From NCBI RefSeq assembly GCF_003076515.1, contig NZ_CP022390.1, forward strand, positions 310,001 through 374,000: a stretch of DNA of 64,000 bases. Direction: 5' to 3'. Origin of the DNA: Alcaligenes aquatilis (GTDB lineage: Bacteria > Pseudomonadota > Gammaproteobacteria > Burkholderiales > Burkholderiaceae_B). Numbering within the stretch: position 1 is the stretch's first letter; each line of letters starts with the position of its first letter. Of the stretch, positions 27,488 to 35,493 are shown piece after piece. The notes under the pieces are model-generated. The model saw only the letters and a program-made list of their open reading frames with translations, was not told the origin of the DNA and did no database searches. The translations under genes and the position numbers were made by a program.

Positions 27488-27763
27488 GCTCCGGTTTTGG
27501 AGTCTGGGGTTTATTTTTTTTGTGCTCAGTCTGGCGATGGTGTGTTGGCAAGTTGAAAGATGCCGACGGCTTCTGGGCTGGACCGCGATGGTCGCCCGCC
27601 TGTTTTGTCATGCGCCTATTTTCGTGGGGCCTGCCGTGGGGCTTTTTGGGGGCCGTCTATGTGGAATAGTTGAAGCTAGGCGATCAAATGCTTCTACGCT
27701 GAGAAAGCTAAACCATTGATTTGATTGATATTGATTATTTTATTTCAATGGTTTTAGATTAGC

Positions 27764-27839
27764 TGGTGCCGATGAAAGGAATCGAACCCTCGACCTTCTC
27801 ATTACGAATGAGCTGCTCTACCGACTGAGCTACATCGGC
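27764..27839 (-). tRNA. tRNA-Thr (CGT anticodon)
   Basis: A 76-base tRNA on the minus strand. The acceptor stem GCCGATG pairs with the CATCGGC end, the D-loop is TAGCTCAGTCGGTAGAGC, the anticodon loop TTCGTAA reads CGT, the T-loop is GGTTCGATTCC, and the 3' ACCA is encoded. It closely resembles E. coli thrW. Confidence 0.97.
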
Positions 27840-27950
27840 TAACCTAAGACAGTAAGTATATCCTGTTTTTTTTGAGTTTGTAAATTCTGCGCGCGCATTT
27901 GGGGCGTGGCGTGCTATGTTGGGCGTTTTCAGCCTGTTAAGGGGACGGTG

Positions 27951-28334
27951 ATGCTGGGGATCAAGATCAGTTTGGTAGTAGCGGCTTTCTTGCCTTGGTT
28001 GGCAGCGATTTGTGCTAAAGCCGGTGCGGCGGGTTTTACGAATCACGAACCTCGTCCGTGGCTGGCCAGTTTGTCGGGCTGGCGCTCTCGGGCCAATGCG
28101 GCGCAGGCCAATGCGTTTGAGGCACTGCCGTTCTTTTATGCGGCGGTGTTGTTGGCCTTGTGGTCGGGGGCAGATGCCTTGCGCGTGCAAAACCTGATGA
28201 TGGTCTGGATCGCGCTGCGTGTGTTGTATCTGTTGATGTACATCATGGACAAGGCCAGCTTGCGTTCGCTGGTGTGGTTCCTGGCCGTGGCGGTCAATAT
28301 CTGGATTTTGTTTTTGCCAGTGGTCGTGGTGTAA
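27951..28334 (+). CDS. MAPEG family membrane protein
   Basis: 127 residues from the ATG at 27951, which is preceded by AGGGGA. Four hydrophobic segments and the central block RSRANAAQANAFEALPFFYAAVL (split here by the membrane edge) match bacterial MAPEG proteins, the family of membrane-associated eicosanoid and glutathione metabolism proteins. The bacterial role is mostly unknown. An in-frame earlier start at 27906 exists but lacks a ribosome site and conserved sequence. It is followed within about 20 bp by a strong terminator. Confidence 0.8.
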   Translation: MLGIKISLVVAAFLPWLAAICAKAGAAGFTNHEPRPWLASLSGWRSRANAAQANAFEALPFFYAAVLLALWSGADALRVQNLMMVWIALRVLYLLMYIMDKASLRSLVWFLAVAVNIWILFLPVVVV

Positions 28335-28350
28335 ATTTGCTGCAAAGGGA

Positions 28351-28394
28351 AAGGGGCTGGTTCCGCCTGAGAAGGTAGAACCAGCCCCTTTTTT
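28351..28394. terminator. Rho-independent terminator
   Basis: The arms AAGGGGCTGGTTC (28351-28363) and GAACCAGCCCCTT (28378-28390) form a perfect 13-bp stem followed by a T-run. It serves the MAPEG gene, and read from the other strand can also stop the converging AI-2E transporter gene. Confidence 0.9.
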
Positions 28395-28470
28395 ATACAT
28401 CCAGACAACACGCTATCTCATCTGATAAACCGGCCAGAGCAGCGGATGTCTTGGGCTGGGTGCTTGGGGC

Positions 28471-29559
28471 TTAGTTACTGTGATTTTCCTGTTCTTCAGC
28501 TTCAACGCGGGCGCTGACCGCCGAGGGGAACAGATCCCAGCAGGCAATAAACATGGCGGCGATCAGAGGGCCGATCACAAAGCCGTTCAGGCCGAAAATC
28601 GACAAACCGCCCAGGGTGGAGATCAGAATCACGTAGTCCGGGATTTTGGTGTCTTTACCCACCAACAAGGGGCGCAGCAGGTTATCGACCAGGCCAATGA
28701 CCAAAATACCGAAGGCCGTCAGGATAATGCCGGGGACGTAGTGACCCGCGACAAAGAAATAGATGGCGACGGGAGCCCAGATCAGCGAGGCACCTACAGC
28801 GGGCAACAAGGACAGGACGGCCATCAGGACACCCCAGAACAAGGCGCCCTGAATGTCCAGGAACCAGAACATGATCCCGCCCAGCGCCCCTTGAGTGGCA
28901 GCCACAGCAATATTGCCTTTGACGGTGGCACGCACCACGGTGGTGAATTTGCGAAACAGATGGGTTTTCTGGTTCTCGCTCAAGGGAATCAGTTGGCGGT
29001 AGTGACGACCCAGCTCCACGCCATCGCGCAGCAGGAAAAACAGCATGTACAGCATGATGCCCAGGCTGACCAGGAACTGGAAGGTGTTCTGGCCTACGTT
29101 CAGGGCTTGTTTGGTCAGGAACTGGCCACCTTGTACGGCAAACTGGGAAAACTTCTCTTGCAGGGATGCGGTGTCATGCAGGCCGAAACGGGCGGCAAAG
29201 TCATGCACACTTGGAGGCAGGGCATTGAGGATCTTTTGCAAATAGGCACCAGGGTTCAATTGGCCGCTATTCATCAACTCGTACAGAGAGGCGATTTGTT
29301 GAACCAATGACATGGAGATCAGGATGACCGGAATAATGACGATCAACACAATAACCAGCAAACTGATCAGGGCAGACAGCGAACGCCGGCCTTTTGTTTT
29401 AGCCAGCAGCTTGCGTTGCAAAGGAATAAACAAAATAGCCAGAACGGCACCCCAGAATATGGCGCCGTAAAAGGGAAGAAGTATCCATACAAAGGCAGCG
29501 GAGACCGCGGCCAGTAAAAGCAAAAAAGTACGGAATTGTAAATTTGGCCGGGTGGACAT
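28471..29559 (-). CDS. AI-2E family (PerM/TqsA-like) transporter
   Basis: 362 residues with about eight membrane segments: two near the N-terminus, a soluble region at roughly 90-150, then a hydrophobic second half. The C-terminal pattern around ILVIGLVDNLLRPLLVGKDTKIPDYVILISTLGG is typical of the AI-2E transporter family. Members include TqsA, exporters of small metabolites and Na+(Li+)/H+ antiporters, so the substrate cannot be assigned. It appears monocistronic, with an acidic C-terminal tail. Confidence 0.85.
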   Translation of the reverse strand: MSTRPNLQFRTFLLLLAAVSAAFVWILLPFYGAIFWGAVLAILFIPLQRKLLAKTKGRRSLSALISLLVIVLIVIIPVILISMSLVQQIASLYELMNSGQLNPGAYLQKILNALPPSVHDFAARFGLHDTASLQEKFSQFAVQGGQFLTKQALNVGQNTFQFLVSLGIMLYMLFFLLRDGVELGRHYRQLIPLSENQKTHLFRKFTTVVRATVKGNIAVAATQGALGGIMFWFLDIQGALFWGVLMAVLSLLPAVGASLIWAPVAIYFFVAGHYVPGIILTAFGILVIGLVDNLLRPLLVGKDTKIPDYVILISTLGGLSIFGLNGFVIGPLIAAMFIACWDLFPSAVSARVEAEEQENHSN

Positions 29560-29802
29560 GGAGTTTTTCCATTAGCGTGAATTTGAGCCGATTGTAAGGG
29601 GAATCCTGACGACGGGAGTGAATCTTGGTATCCGTTTGCAGGGTTCTGGTCAGTCTTGGAACAAAGGCTCTTTCATATTCTTGTTATATGAGTCTTGCCA
29701 CGCAGGAGGGCTGCAACAGCTGCTTTAGGTATGAATCGTCAGGTGGGAGCATGTCTGCCTGCGGGTAGCGGCGTCACCTTGGTGGAACCGGAGCTGTCTG
29801 GC

Positions 29803-31380
29803 TCACAGTTCCGTTTGGCGGGCCAGATTCAAGTAATAGCTGCTGCGCCAGACATGCTGGCTGCTGCGTTCGAACCAGCGGTGGGTATCGGTGATATGCA
29901 GGGTACGGGAGGCGTCGTCATGGCCTTGCGGAGCAGCCAGAAGCTGGCCGCGAATGGTGCTCAAGCGTTCAGTCAGGGCATGGGCCTTGACTTGTATTTG
30001 CTCGAGCCAATCGGCAGGGGCTTGCCCGTGCAGGCTTGCCTGGGCCAGGGTATTGAGTTCGGTGGCCAGGGTTTGGGCTTGCTGATAGCGACTATCGTGC
30101 AGATCGCCGTTGGGAGGGTTTTGCAAGCGGCTGCGCAGGCGATGCATGTGGTCAATGGTGTGCAAGAGCGCACTGATGCGGGTGGCTACGGCAGGATCAT
30201 CCGCTGCGCTGGGGATACGCAGTACAAATTCGTAGGCTTGATCCAGCACGGTTTCGATTTGTTGTAAGTCGGCGGTAGCAGTGTTGGGGCGGCTCATGTT
30301 CAGGGTGTGCTGATACAGGTTCAGTAGACGCTGCGCCAGCTCCTCCAAAGTGCGCTGGGTGGTTTCCAGGGCAAGAGCCGGTACTTGTAGCAAGCTGTCG
30401 TCCAGGTGGTGCTGGGGACGGGCCGAGCGATCTGGCACCAGTCTTTGCACCCAACGGGCAAATTGTTGCGTAAAGGGCAGGCACAAGGCGGCGCCGATGC
30501 TGATGAACAAGCTGTGAAATGCGGCCAATCCGACTGCGCCGGGCGGGATGTTGATATAGGAACCGGTGGCGTGCATGGCCTTGAGAAACACAGGAAGGAT
30601 CAGCAGCCCCAATAGACCGGCAATGACGTTGAACAGGATGTAGGCGATGGCCGTGCGCTTGGCGTAGATAGTGCCACCGATGGCGACCAATATTCCGGTC
30701 AGGGTGGTGCCGATGGAGGCGCCTACGACAACGGCGGCGGCCTGGTCAAAGCTGACGGCCCCGGCATCCAGAGCGGTCAAGGTCATGGCAATAGCGGCTG
30801 TCGACGATTGCAGCACGGCAGTCAGGGCCAGGCCGGTCAACATGATCAGAAAATGAGCACCATAGCCCTGCGTAGGCAGATGAGCCAGGCTGAAACTGGC
30901 GGCCAGCCCTTGCATGCCGTCTTGCAACATGCTCAGTCCCAGAAACAGGATGCCAAAACCCGCCAGCGCACGGCCAAGTTCTTTGTAGCGACCGGGGGCC
31001 AGCAGTTTGAGCAGGGCACCCAAACCAAGGAGTGGCAGGGTGTAAAAGCCCAGATCCACTTTTAGTCCCAGGCCGGAGACGATCCAGCCGGTCGCGGTAT
31101 TTCCCAGACTGGCACCGATGACCACGCCAATGGCTTGTGTAAACGAGATCAGTCCTGCACTAACAAAGCCGATCAGGGTGACGGTGGTGGCGGTAGAGGA
31201 TTGTGCCAGGGCGGTAATCAGCGCGCCTGAGGCAAAGGCCTTGATAGGTCTGCCGGTAAACGCCAGCAGAATCTGCTTGAGAGAGCCGCCTGCAAAAGCC
31301 ACCAGCCCTTCGGACAGCAGCATCATGCCAATCAGGAACAGACCAAGCCCCCCTAAAAAGGGGAAAAGAGTATCAAGCAT
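29803..31380 (-). CDS. Na/Pi-cotransporter family protein with PhoU-like C-terminal domain
   Basis: 525 residues. The N-terminal two-thirds holds two inverted PNaS repeats with the QSSTATT signature near residue 60 and QSSTAA near 190. A charged helical region from about 330 on resembles PhoU-type domains (paired His-containing helices, LLHTIDHMHRLRSRL). The family takes up phosphate with sodium in some bacteria (NptA, YjbB as exporter). No pho-type genes are close. The ribosome site before the ATG is weak. Confidence 0.85.
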   Translation of the reverse strand: MLDTLFPFLGGLGLFLIGMMLLSEGLVAFAGGSLKQILLAFTGRPIKAFASGALITALAQSSTATTVTLIGFVSAGLISFTQAIGVVIGASLGNTATGWIVSGLGLKVDLGFYTLPLLGLGALLKLLAPGRYKELGRALAGFGILFLGLSMLQDGMQGLAASFSLAHLPTQGYGAHFLIMLTGLALTAVLQSSTAAIAMTLTALDAGAVSFDQAAAVVVGASIGTTLTGILVAIGGTIYAKRTAIAYILFNVIAGLLGLLILPVFLKAMHATGSYINIPPGAVGLAAFHSLFISIGAALCLPFTQQFARWVQRLVPDRSARPQHHLDDSLLQVPALALETTQRTLEELAQRLLNLYQHTLNMSRPNTATADLQQIETVLDQAYEFVLRIPSAADDPAVATRISALLHTIDHMHRLRSRLQNPPNGDLHDSRYQQAQTLATELNTLAQASLHGQAPADWLEQIQVKAHALTERLSTIRGQLLAAPQGHDDASRTLHITDTHRWFERSSQHVWRSSYYLNLARQTEL

Positions 31381-31649
31381 ATAAAAGTGCGAACAGCGAA
31401 ATAATCGGCAGGTTCTGGCGAGAAAAGCCGGAACAGAATGTTGGATGGTGCATTATCGCCAGTTACGCTGTCTGTGGAGTGAAATTCTTGAGTGTTGCAC
31501 ACAGGATGTTGGTGCAAGCGTATGGTGCAAATGCAGCGATCATTCTCTTTTTGTGTAGAAAAGCGCTGGGATCCCTATTGCAAAATAGAGGGCAATGTGG
31601 ATTCTTGTAAAAGCGTGAAGCTGGCCGCAGGGGCCATGCTGCTGAGGGT

Positions 31650-31970
31650 TTGAAGGTTAGTCAGGCGCAGGCGGTTCAAATGTGGCATTCCGATACGGTA
31701 TTTGCGAATCAGGGGATGGGCGCTGCGAACGCTATGTTTGATTCCTTAATGGAGCCTGTTCAGGCGCCGAGCAAGAAAAACAATAAGCTGGTGGCTGAAG
31801 ATGTTGGCAGTTCCAGTGCCGATCGTTATGCCACTGCGTATTGGCATAACGAAATCGCTTGCGATCAGAATTTGCGAGTGGAGGTGACGGGGGCGACGGC
31901 GGTGATGAATGGCGAGCGTGTTGATTTGCTGGCCAAGGACCGGCTGGATGTGCAGAACTTTGTTCCATAG
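31650..31970 (+). CDS. Small protein of unknown function
   Basis: 106 residues from a TTG at 31650, or 96 from the ATG at 31680; neither has a strong ribosome site. No family recognised: a soluble, mixed-composition protein with one Cys and a C-terminal half that alternates charged and hydrophobic residues. The main evidence for a real gene is the strong terminator 58 bp after its stop (32029-32059), which no other plus-strand gene would use. Direct GGTGCAA repeats lie upstream at 31511 and 31524. Confidence 0.45.
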   Translation: MKVSQAQAVQMWHSDTVFANQGMGAANAMFDSLMEPVQAPSKKNNKLVAEDVGSSSADRYATAYWHNEIACDQNLRVEVTGATAVMNGERVDLLAKDRLDVQNFVP

Positions 31971-32028
31971 AGATCGGCATCACGCCCGCAGGAGCAACGT
32001 AGGCGATCCAGGATCGTGATCTGGCCGG

Positions 32029-32059
32029 AAAAGCCTCTTGCGTAATCAAGAGGCTTTTT
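32029..32059 (+). terminator. Rho-independent terminator
   Basis: AAAAGCCTCTTG (32029-32040) and CAAGAGGCTTTT (32047-32058) form a 12-bp stem with a 6-base loop and a T-rich end. The only plus-strand gene it can serve is the small ORF at 31650-31970. Confidence 0.85.
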
Positions 32060-32073
32060 CATGGCAGCAGACG

Positions 32074-32107
32074 TAGAAAAGCCCAGCGACTTGCGTCGCT
32101 GGGCTTT
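32074..32107 (-). terminator. Terminator of tRNA-Asn copy 1
   Basis: AAAGCCCAGCGAC (32078-32090) and GTCGCTGGGCTTT (32095-32107) form a 13-bp stem. Read on the minus strand it ends in TTTTC, 9 bases beyond the 3' end of the tRNA. Confidence 0.8.
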
Positions 32108-32115
32108 GGTATTTT

Positions 32116-32191
32116 TGGCTCCCCGACCAGGGCTCGAACCTGGGACCTGCGGATTAACAGTCCGTCGCTCTACCGACTGAGCTATCGGGGA
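32116..32191 (-). tRNA. tRNA-Asn (GTT anticodon), copy 1
   Basis: A 76-base tRNA on the minus strand. The acceptor arm is TCCCCGA, D-loop TAGCTCAGTCGGTAGAGC, anticodon loop CTGTTAA reading GTT, T-loop GGTTCGAGCCC, and encoded GCCA end. It is identical over its full length to the copy at 34140-34215. Confidence 0.97.
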
Positions 32192-32734
32192 CCAGCAAAG
32201 AAAATAATTATAGGGTAAAGCTATCGAGCTTGTAAAGAGTTATTTTATAAGAAATGTATTTTCATATACGCAAAACTGGATGCAGATTTGGCAATAGGCG
32301 TAATTCCTGATTTTTCCCTTGAAAACATACCGTCTGGTCAATAAGGTCCATCGCTCTGTTTTGTAGCAAATGGTTGCAAGCCGGCTGTTTACTGGCTTTG
32401 CGCCTGCTTTGCCTGTTTTTTGCTGAATTCTCTGTAGGTGAAAAACTAGGGAAAATGCGTATGAAACCTAGAAAACACGCTGCATTCAATTTGTTGACAT
32501 TAATATTGTTTATGTCTGAAATATAAATGCTTGCAGTATATGTGCTTCAACTATCAAGCCCCTTTCGTTCCCGTTTCAGGGTTGATCTGTTGAGCCGTTT
32601 TGCTTCAAGAAACAGGAGGGGTGCGGGAATTTGACGCTGGTAAATCAGCGTTCAGGCGGTAGGTCTCAGCACTGGATCAAGAGCCGGACAAGACAAGAAA
32701 TCCGGCATTCAGACGTTTACAGAGAACAGAGAAC
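32192..32734. other. Long leader region upstream of the porin gene
   Basis: 543 bp without a gene, rather AT-rich in the first 330 bp. It holds a good sigma-70 promoter (32494-32522), giving a transcript leader of about 200 bases before the porin ATG. This leader may carry regulation, since porin mRNAs are often small-RNA targets, but I identify no specific element. Confidence 0.55.
32494..32522 (+). promoter_or_regulatory. Sigma-70-type promoter for the porin
   Basis: A perfect -35 TTGACA (32494-32499) is followed by a 17-bp spacer and a -10 TGAAAT (32517-32522, four of six consensus bases). It lies in AT-rich DNA about 210 bp before the porin start. Confidence 0.6.
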
Positions 32735-33877
32735 ATGAAAAAAACTATCTTGGCAGCCTTGTTGATGCACGTATTGGCGGCTCCCGCCTACGCAGCATCG
32801 AACGTGACCTTGTACGGCGTGGTGGACACCGGCCTGGGCTACGAGCAGTGGAAAGGAAGTGACTTGAACGGTGGCGCCGTCAAACAAAGCCGTTTTGGTC
32901 TGTATGACCAGGGTTGGATGGGTAATCGTTGGGGCCTGAAGGGCAGCGAAGATCTGGGCGGCGGTCTGAAAGCCAACTTTGTGCTGGAAAGCGGCTTTGA
33001 TTTGAGCACTGGCAATATGCGCCAAGGCCGTTTGTTTGGCCGTCAAGCGACGATCGGTTTGAGTGGGGATTCCTGGGGGCGTGTGGACCTGGGCCGTCAA
33101 ACCACGGTTACTTCCTTGTACGTTGCCGGTGTGGCCAGCCCCTTTGGTGGTAACGGCTACCAGTACGGTGTTGGCGCTGCATTCAACGCCGCCAATACGG
33201 TTCGTTATGACAATATGGTCGCCTACCAAAGCCCCGAATTTTCCGGCTTTCAGTTTGGTGCGGGCTACTCCTTCAACACCAATGGCACCCAAAAGTGGGA
33301 TCGCAGCGGTTTGACGGGCAATGCCATCAACAGCGATGACGCGAATGTCAAAGCCTTTAGCGTCGCCATGCGCTATAGCGATGGTCCGTTGAAAGCCGCC
33401 TTGAGTTTCGACCAGGCCCGTTATGGTTCGGCGCGTGAGCAAGGTGGCAACCTGGTTGCGGCTGAAAGCGGCAATGTCAGCGCCTGGAGTCTGGCCGCCA
33501 GCTACCAATTCAGTTTTGCTACGGTGCATGCTGCCTTTGGTCAAAGCCGCAACGGCTACATCGGTGGCTCGCTACAAACAGAACAGTTTGGCCCTGGTCT
33601 GCGCAAAGACCTGAAGGTCAATTCCTATGCCTTGGGTGTGACCGTTCCTACCGGGAAGGCCGGTTCGGTTCTGGCTTCCTGGACCATGGCTGACCCTCGT
33701 TCGACGCCACGCAGCACGGATGATGCCAAGACTCAACACGTGTTCAGTGCTGGCTACCTGCACAATCTGTCCAAGCGCACCAACCTGTACGCCATTGGTT
33801 CCTATGCTCGCAATATCGGTTACTACAACGATCTGAAGAGCACGGTTGCTACGGTCGGTATTACGCACCGTTTCTGA
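32735..33877 (+). CDS. Outer-membrane porin (betaproteobacterial type)
   Basis: 380 residues. The signal peptide is cleaved near ...APAYA (residue 20). The mature start SNVTLYGVVDTGLGYEQW is the hallmark of trimeric general porins of Bordetella, Burkholderia and relatives. Alternating beta-strand patterns fill the chain, with GRQATIGLSGDSWGRVDLGRQ near residue 100, and the chain ends in Phe (THRF) as needed for outer-membrane assembly. It is flanked by two identical tRNA-Asn genes on the opposite strand. Confidence 0.93.
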   Translation: MKKTILAALLMHVLAAPAYAASNVTLYGVVDTGLGYEQWKGSDLNGGAVKQSRFGLYDQGWMGNRWGLKGSEDLGGGLKANFVLESGFDLSTGNMRQGRLFGRQATIGLSGDSWGRVDLGRQTTVTSLYVAGVASPFGGNGYQYGVGAAFNAANTVRYDNMVAYQSPEFSGFQFGAGYSFNTNGTQKWDRSGLTGNAINSDDANVKAFSVAMRYSDGPLKAALSFDQARYGSAREQGGNLVAAESGNVSAWSLAASYQFSFATVHAAFGQSRNGYIGGSLQTEQFGPGLRKDLKVNSYALGVTVPTGKAGSVLASWTMADPRSTPRSTDDAKTQHVFSAGYLHNLSKRTNLYAIGSYARNIGYYNDLKSTVATVGITHRF

Positions 33878-33971
33878 TCTTTCTGACTGATTCTGCCAGT
33901 CCCGGGTCGACGTAGTGCGTTAGCAGCGGCGGCATCGTCCCGGGCAGGGGCTAGGTCAGGGGAAAAGAGCC

Positions 33972-34005
33972 ACAGCGGGGCTGCATCAACATGCAGTCCC
34001 GCTGT
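33972..34005 (+). terminator. Hairpin downstream of the porin
   Basis: ACAGCGGGGCTGCAT (33972-33986) pairs with ATGCAGTCCCGCTGT (33991-34005) with one G-T wobble and a 4-base loop, followed by CCTTTAT. The stem is very stable, but the T-tract is short. It is the probable porin terminator, 95 bp after the stop. Confidence 0.75.
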
Positions 34006-34088
34006 CCTTTATAAGTGGGTGGATTTTGTTTGTCCAAATGTTAATAACGCCGCTTCTTCGTGATGGGATGGACGCGTTTTGCAGGGAC

Positions 34089-34128
34089 AAAAAAAATCAG
34101 CCCAAAGCAAATGCGATGGGCTGATTTT
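34089..34128 (-). terminator. Terminator of tRNA-Asn copy 2
   Basis: The arms AAAATCAGCCCA (34093-34104) and TGGGCTGATTTT (34117-34128) form a perfect stem. Read on the minus strand it ends in eight T residues, 12 bases beyond the tRNA 3' end. Confidence 0.85.
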
Positions 34129-34139
34129 GATGGTTTTCT

Positions 34140-34215
34140 TGGCTCCCCGACCAGGGCTCGAACCTGGGACCTGCGGATTAACAGTCCGTCGCTCTACCGA
34201 CTGAGCTATCGGGGA
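34140..34215 (-). tRNA. tRNA-Asn (GTT anticodon), copy 2
   Basis: A 76-base tRNA on the minus strand, identical in sequence to the copy at 32116-32191 and in the same orientation 2,024 bp away. Its own terminator differs from that of copy 1, so only the tRNA itself is duplicated. Confidence 0.97.
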
Positions 34216-34554
34216 CCAGAGAAAAAGAATATAGCATGTATTTTTAGAAATGTGCAAGCCTTTGTGGGCGGGAGCGATAAAATTGTTTGCACATTGATGC
34301 TGTTTTCAGGATGGCTAGGCGAGGTCTTGGCCTTGATTGAACCCCGTTGTTCGATATCGCTTCAGGCACACCCTTCTGTTTTTGGTGCGCTGTAGGGGCT
34401 GCTTCGTCATTGTGGAGAATGCGGGCAGGGACAACATGGCCGCAGTGCAAGGCAAAGGGTAGAATCGACATCTTATTGTCCTTACTGACTCTTTTTTCGC
34501 CGGGGCCAATAGCTCTTGCGCTAACCATGTCGCCCTGCAAAGTGATGAATCCCC
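34216..34554. other. Intergenic region without recognisable content
   Basis: 339 bp between tRNA-Asn copy 2 and the DMT transporter gene. Several short frames occur on both strands, but none has a ribosome site or recognisable sequence. It must contain the promoters of the divergent tRNA and of the transporter; I cannot point to them with confidence. Confidence 0.5.
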
Positions 34555-35475
34555 ATGCAAGTTAGTCAAAGCCCCAGTGCGCAACGCAGCTCCTTTTTAA
34601 TTGGGCTGGCGCTGTCGGGGGGCGGTTCTATTCTTTTCTCCGCCAAGGCGGTGGTTGCCAAGCTGACCTACCAATACGATGTCAACGCCCTGACCGTGAT
34701 TGGCTTTCGCATGTTGTTGTCCTTGCCTTTCTTTCTGGCTATCGCTCTATGGCAGGTAAAGAAGGTACGTCAGGGCAAGCTGGCCGCACTGACTGGCCGC
34801 CAGAAACTGGAGCTGGTGGTGCTGGGCTTTCTGGGTTATTACCTGGCCAGTTTGCTGGATTTCATTGGCCTTGAATATATTTCGGCAGGATTGGAGCGGC
34901 TGATTCTGTTTTTGTCGCCTACCTTTGTGCTGCTGTTCTCCGCCGTTTTTCTGAAACGACGGATTTTGCCTAAGCAGTGGCTGGCTCTGGCGCTGGCTTA
35001 TCTGGGGGTAGGGCTGGTCTTTATACAGGATTTGAGCCTGACAGGCGATGATGTGTTGCTGGGCGCGCTCTGTGTGCTGGGCTCGGCCATTTCCTATGCC
35101 ATTTACTTGATTGGCTCAGGCGAATTGCTCAAAGCGATTGGCTCTACACGGCTGGTGGCTTATGCCATGTCTTTCTCGGTGGTCTATACCCTGATCCACT
35201 TTTTTGCCGTGCTTGGCTGGCAGGGTTTGGTGCAGCCCGCTCCCGTTTATGGTCTGTCCATGATCCACGCCGTCTTTAATACGGTCTTGCCAACTTTTAT
35301 GACGATGTGGGCGGTGGAACGTATTGGCGCGCCCATGAGTGCTCAAATGGGTTTGATTGGCCCGGTCTCGGTCTTGTTTCTGGCGAACTGGTTCCTGAAT
35401 GAGCCCATTACGCTCATGCAATTGCTGGGTACGGCCTTTGTGCTTAGCGGCGCGATGGTCTTGAGCCGCCGCTAA
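34555..35475 (+). CDS. EamA/DMT-family transporter
   Basis: 306 residues with ten membrane segments in two EamA repeats. The GSILFSAKAVVAKLTY segment opens the first repeat. The second repeat contains AICYAIYLIGSG-like sequence near 180, and the end AQMGLIGPVSVLFLANWFLNEPIT is typical of the drug/metabolite transporter family. Substrates of this group are amino acids, metabolites or drugs and cannot be read from sequence. It is convergent with the patatin gene, 18 bp apart. Confidence 0.85.
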   Translation: MQVSQSPSAQRSSFLIGLALSGGGSILFSAKAVVAKLTYQYDVNALTVIGFRMLLSLPFFLAIALWQVKKVRQGKLAALTGRQKLELVVLGFLGYYLASLLDFIGLEYISAGLERLILFLSPTFVLLFSAVFLKRRILPKQWLALALAYLGVGLVFIQDLSLTGDDVLLGALCVLGSAISYAIYLIGSGELLKAIGSTRLVAYAMSFSVVYTLIHFFAVLGWQGLVQPAPVYGLSMIHAVFNTVLPTFMTMWAVERIGAPMSAQMGLIGPVSVLFLANWFLNEPITLMQLLGTAFVLSGAMVLSRR

Positions 35476-35493
35476 GTCCCTGCACAGGCTGGC

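Noticed and set aside
32262..32489. 75-codon minus-strand frame upstream of the porin
   Set aside because: Lies in an AT-rich leader, lacks a ribosome site, composition is unlike the neighbours.
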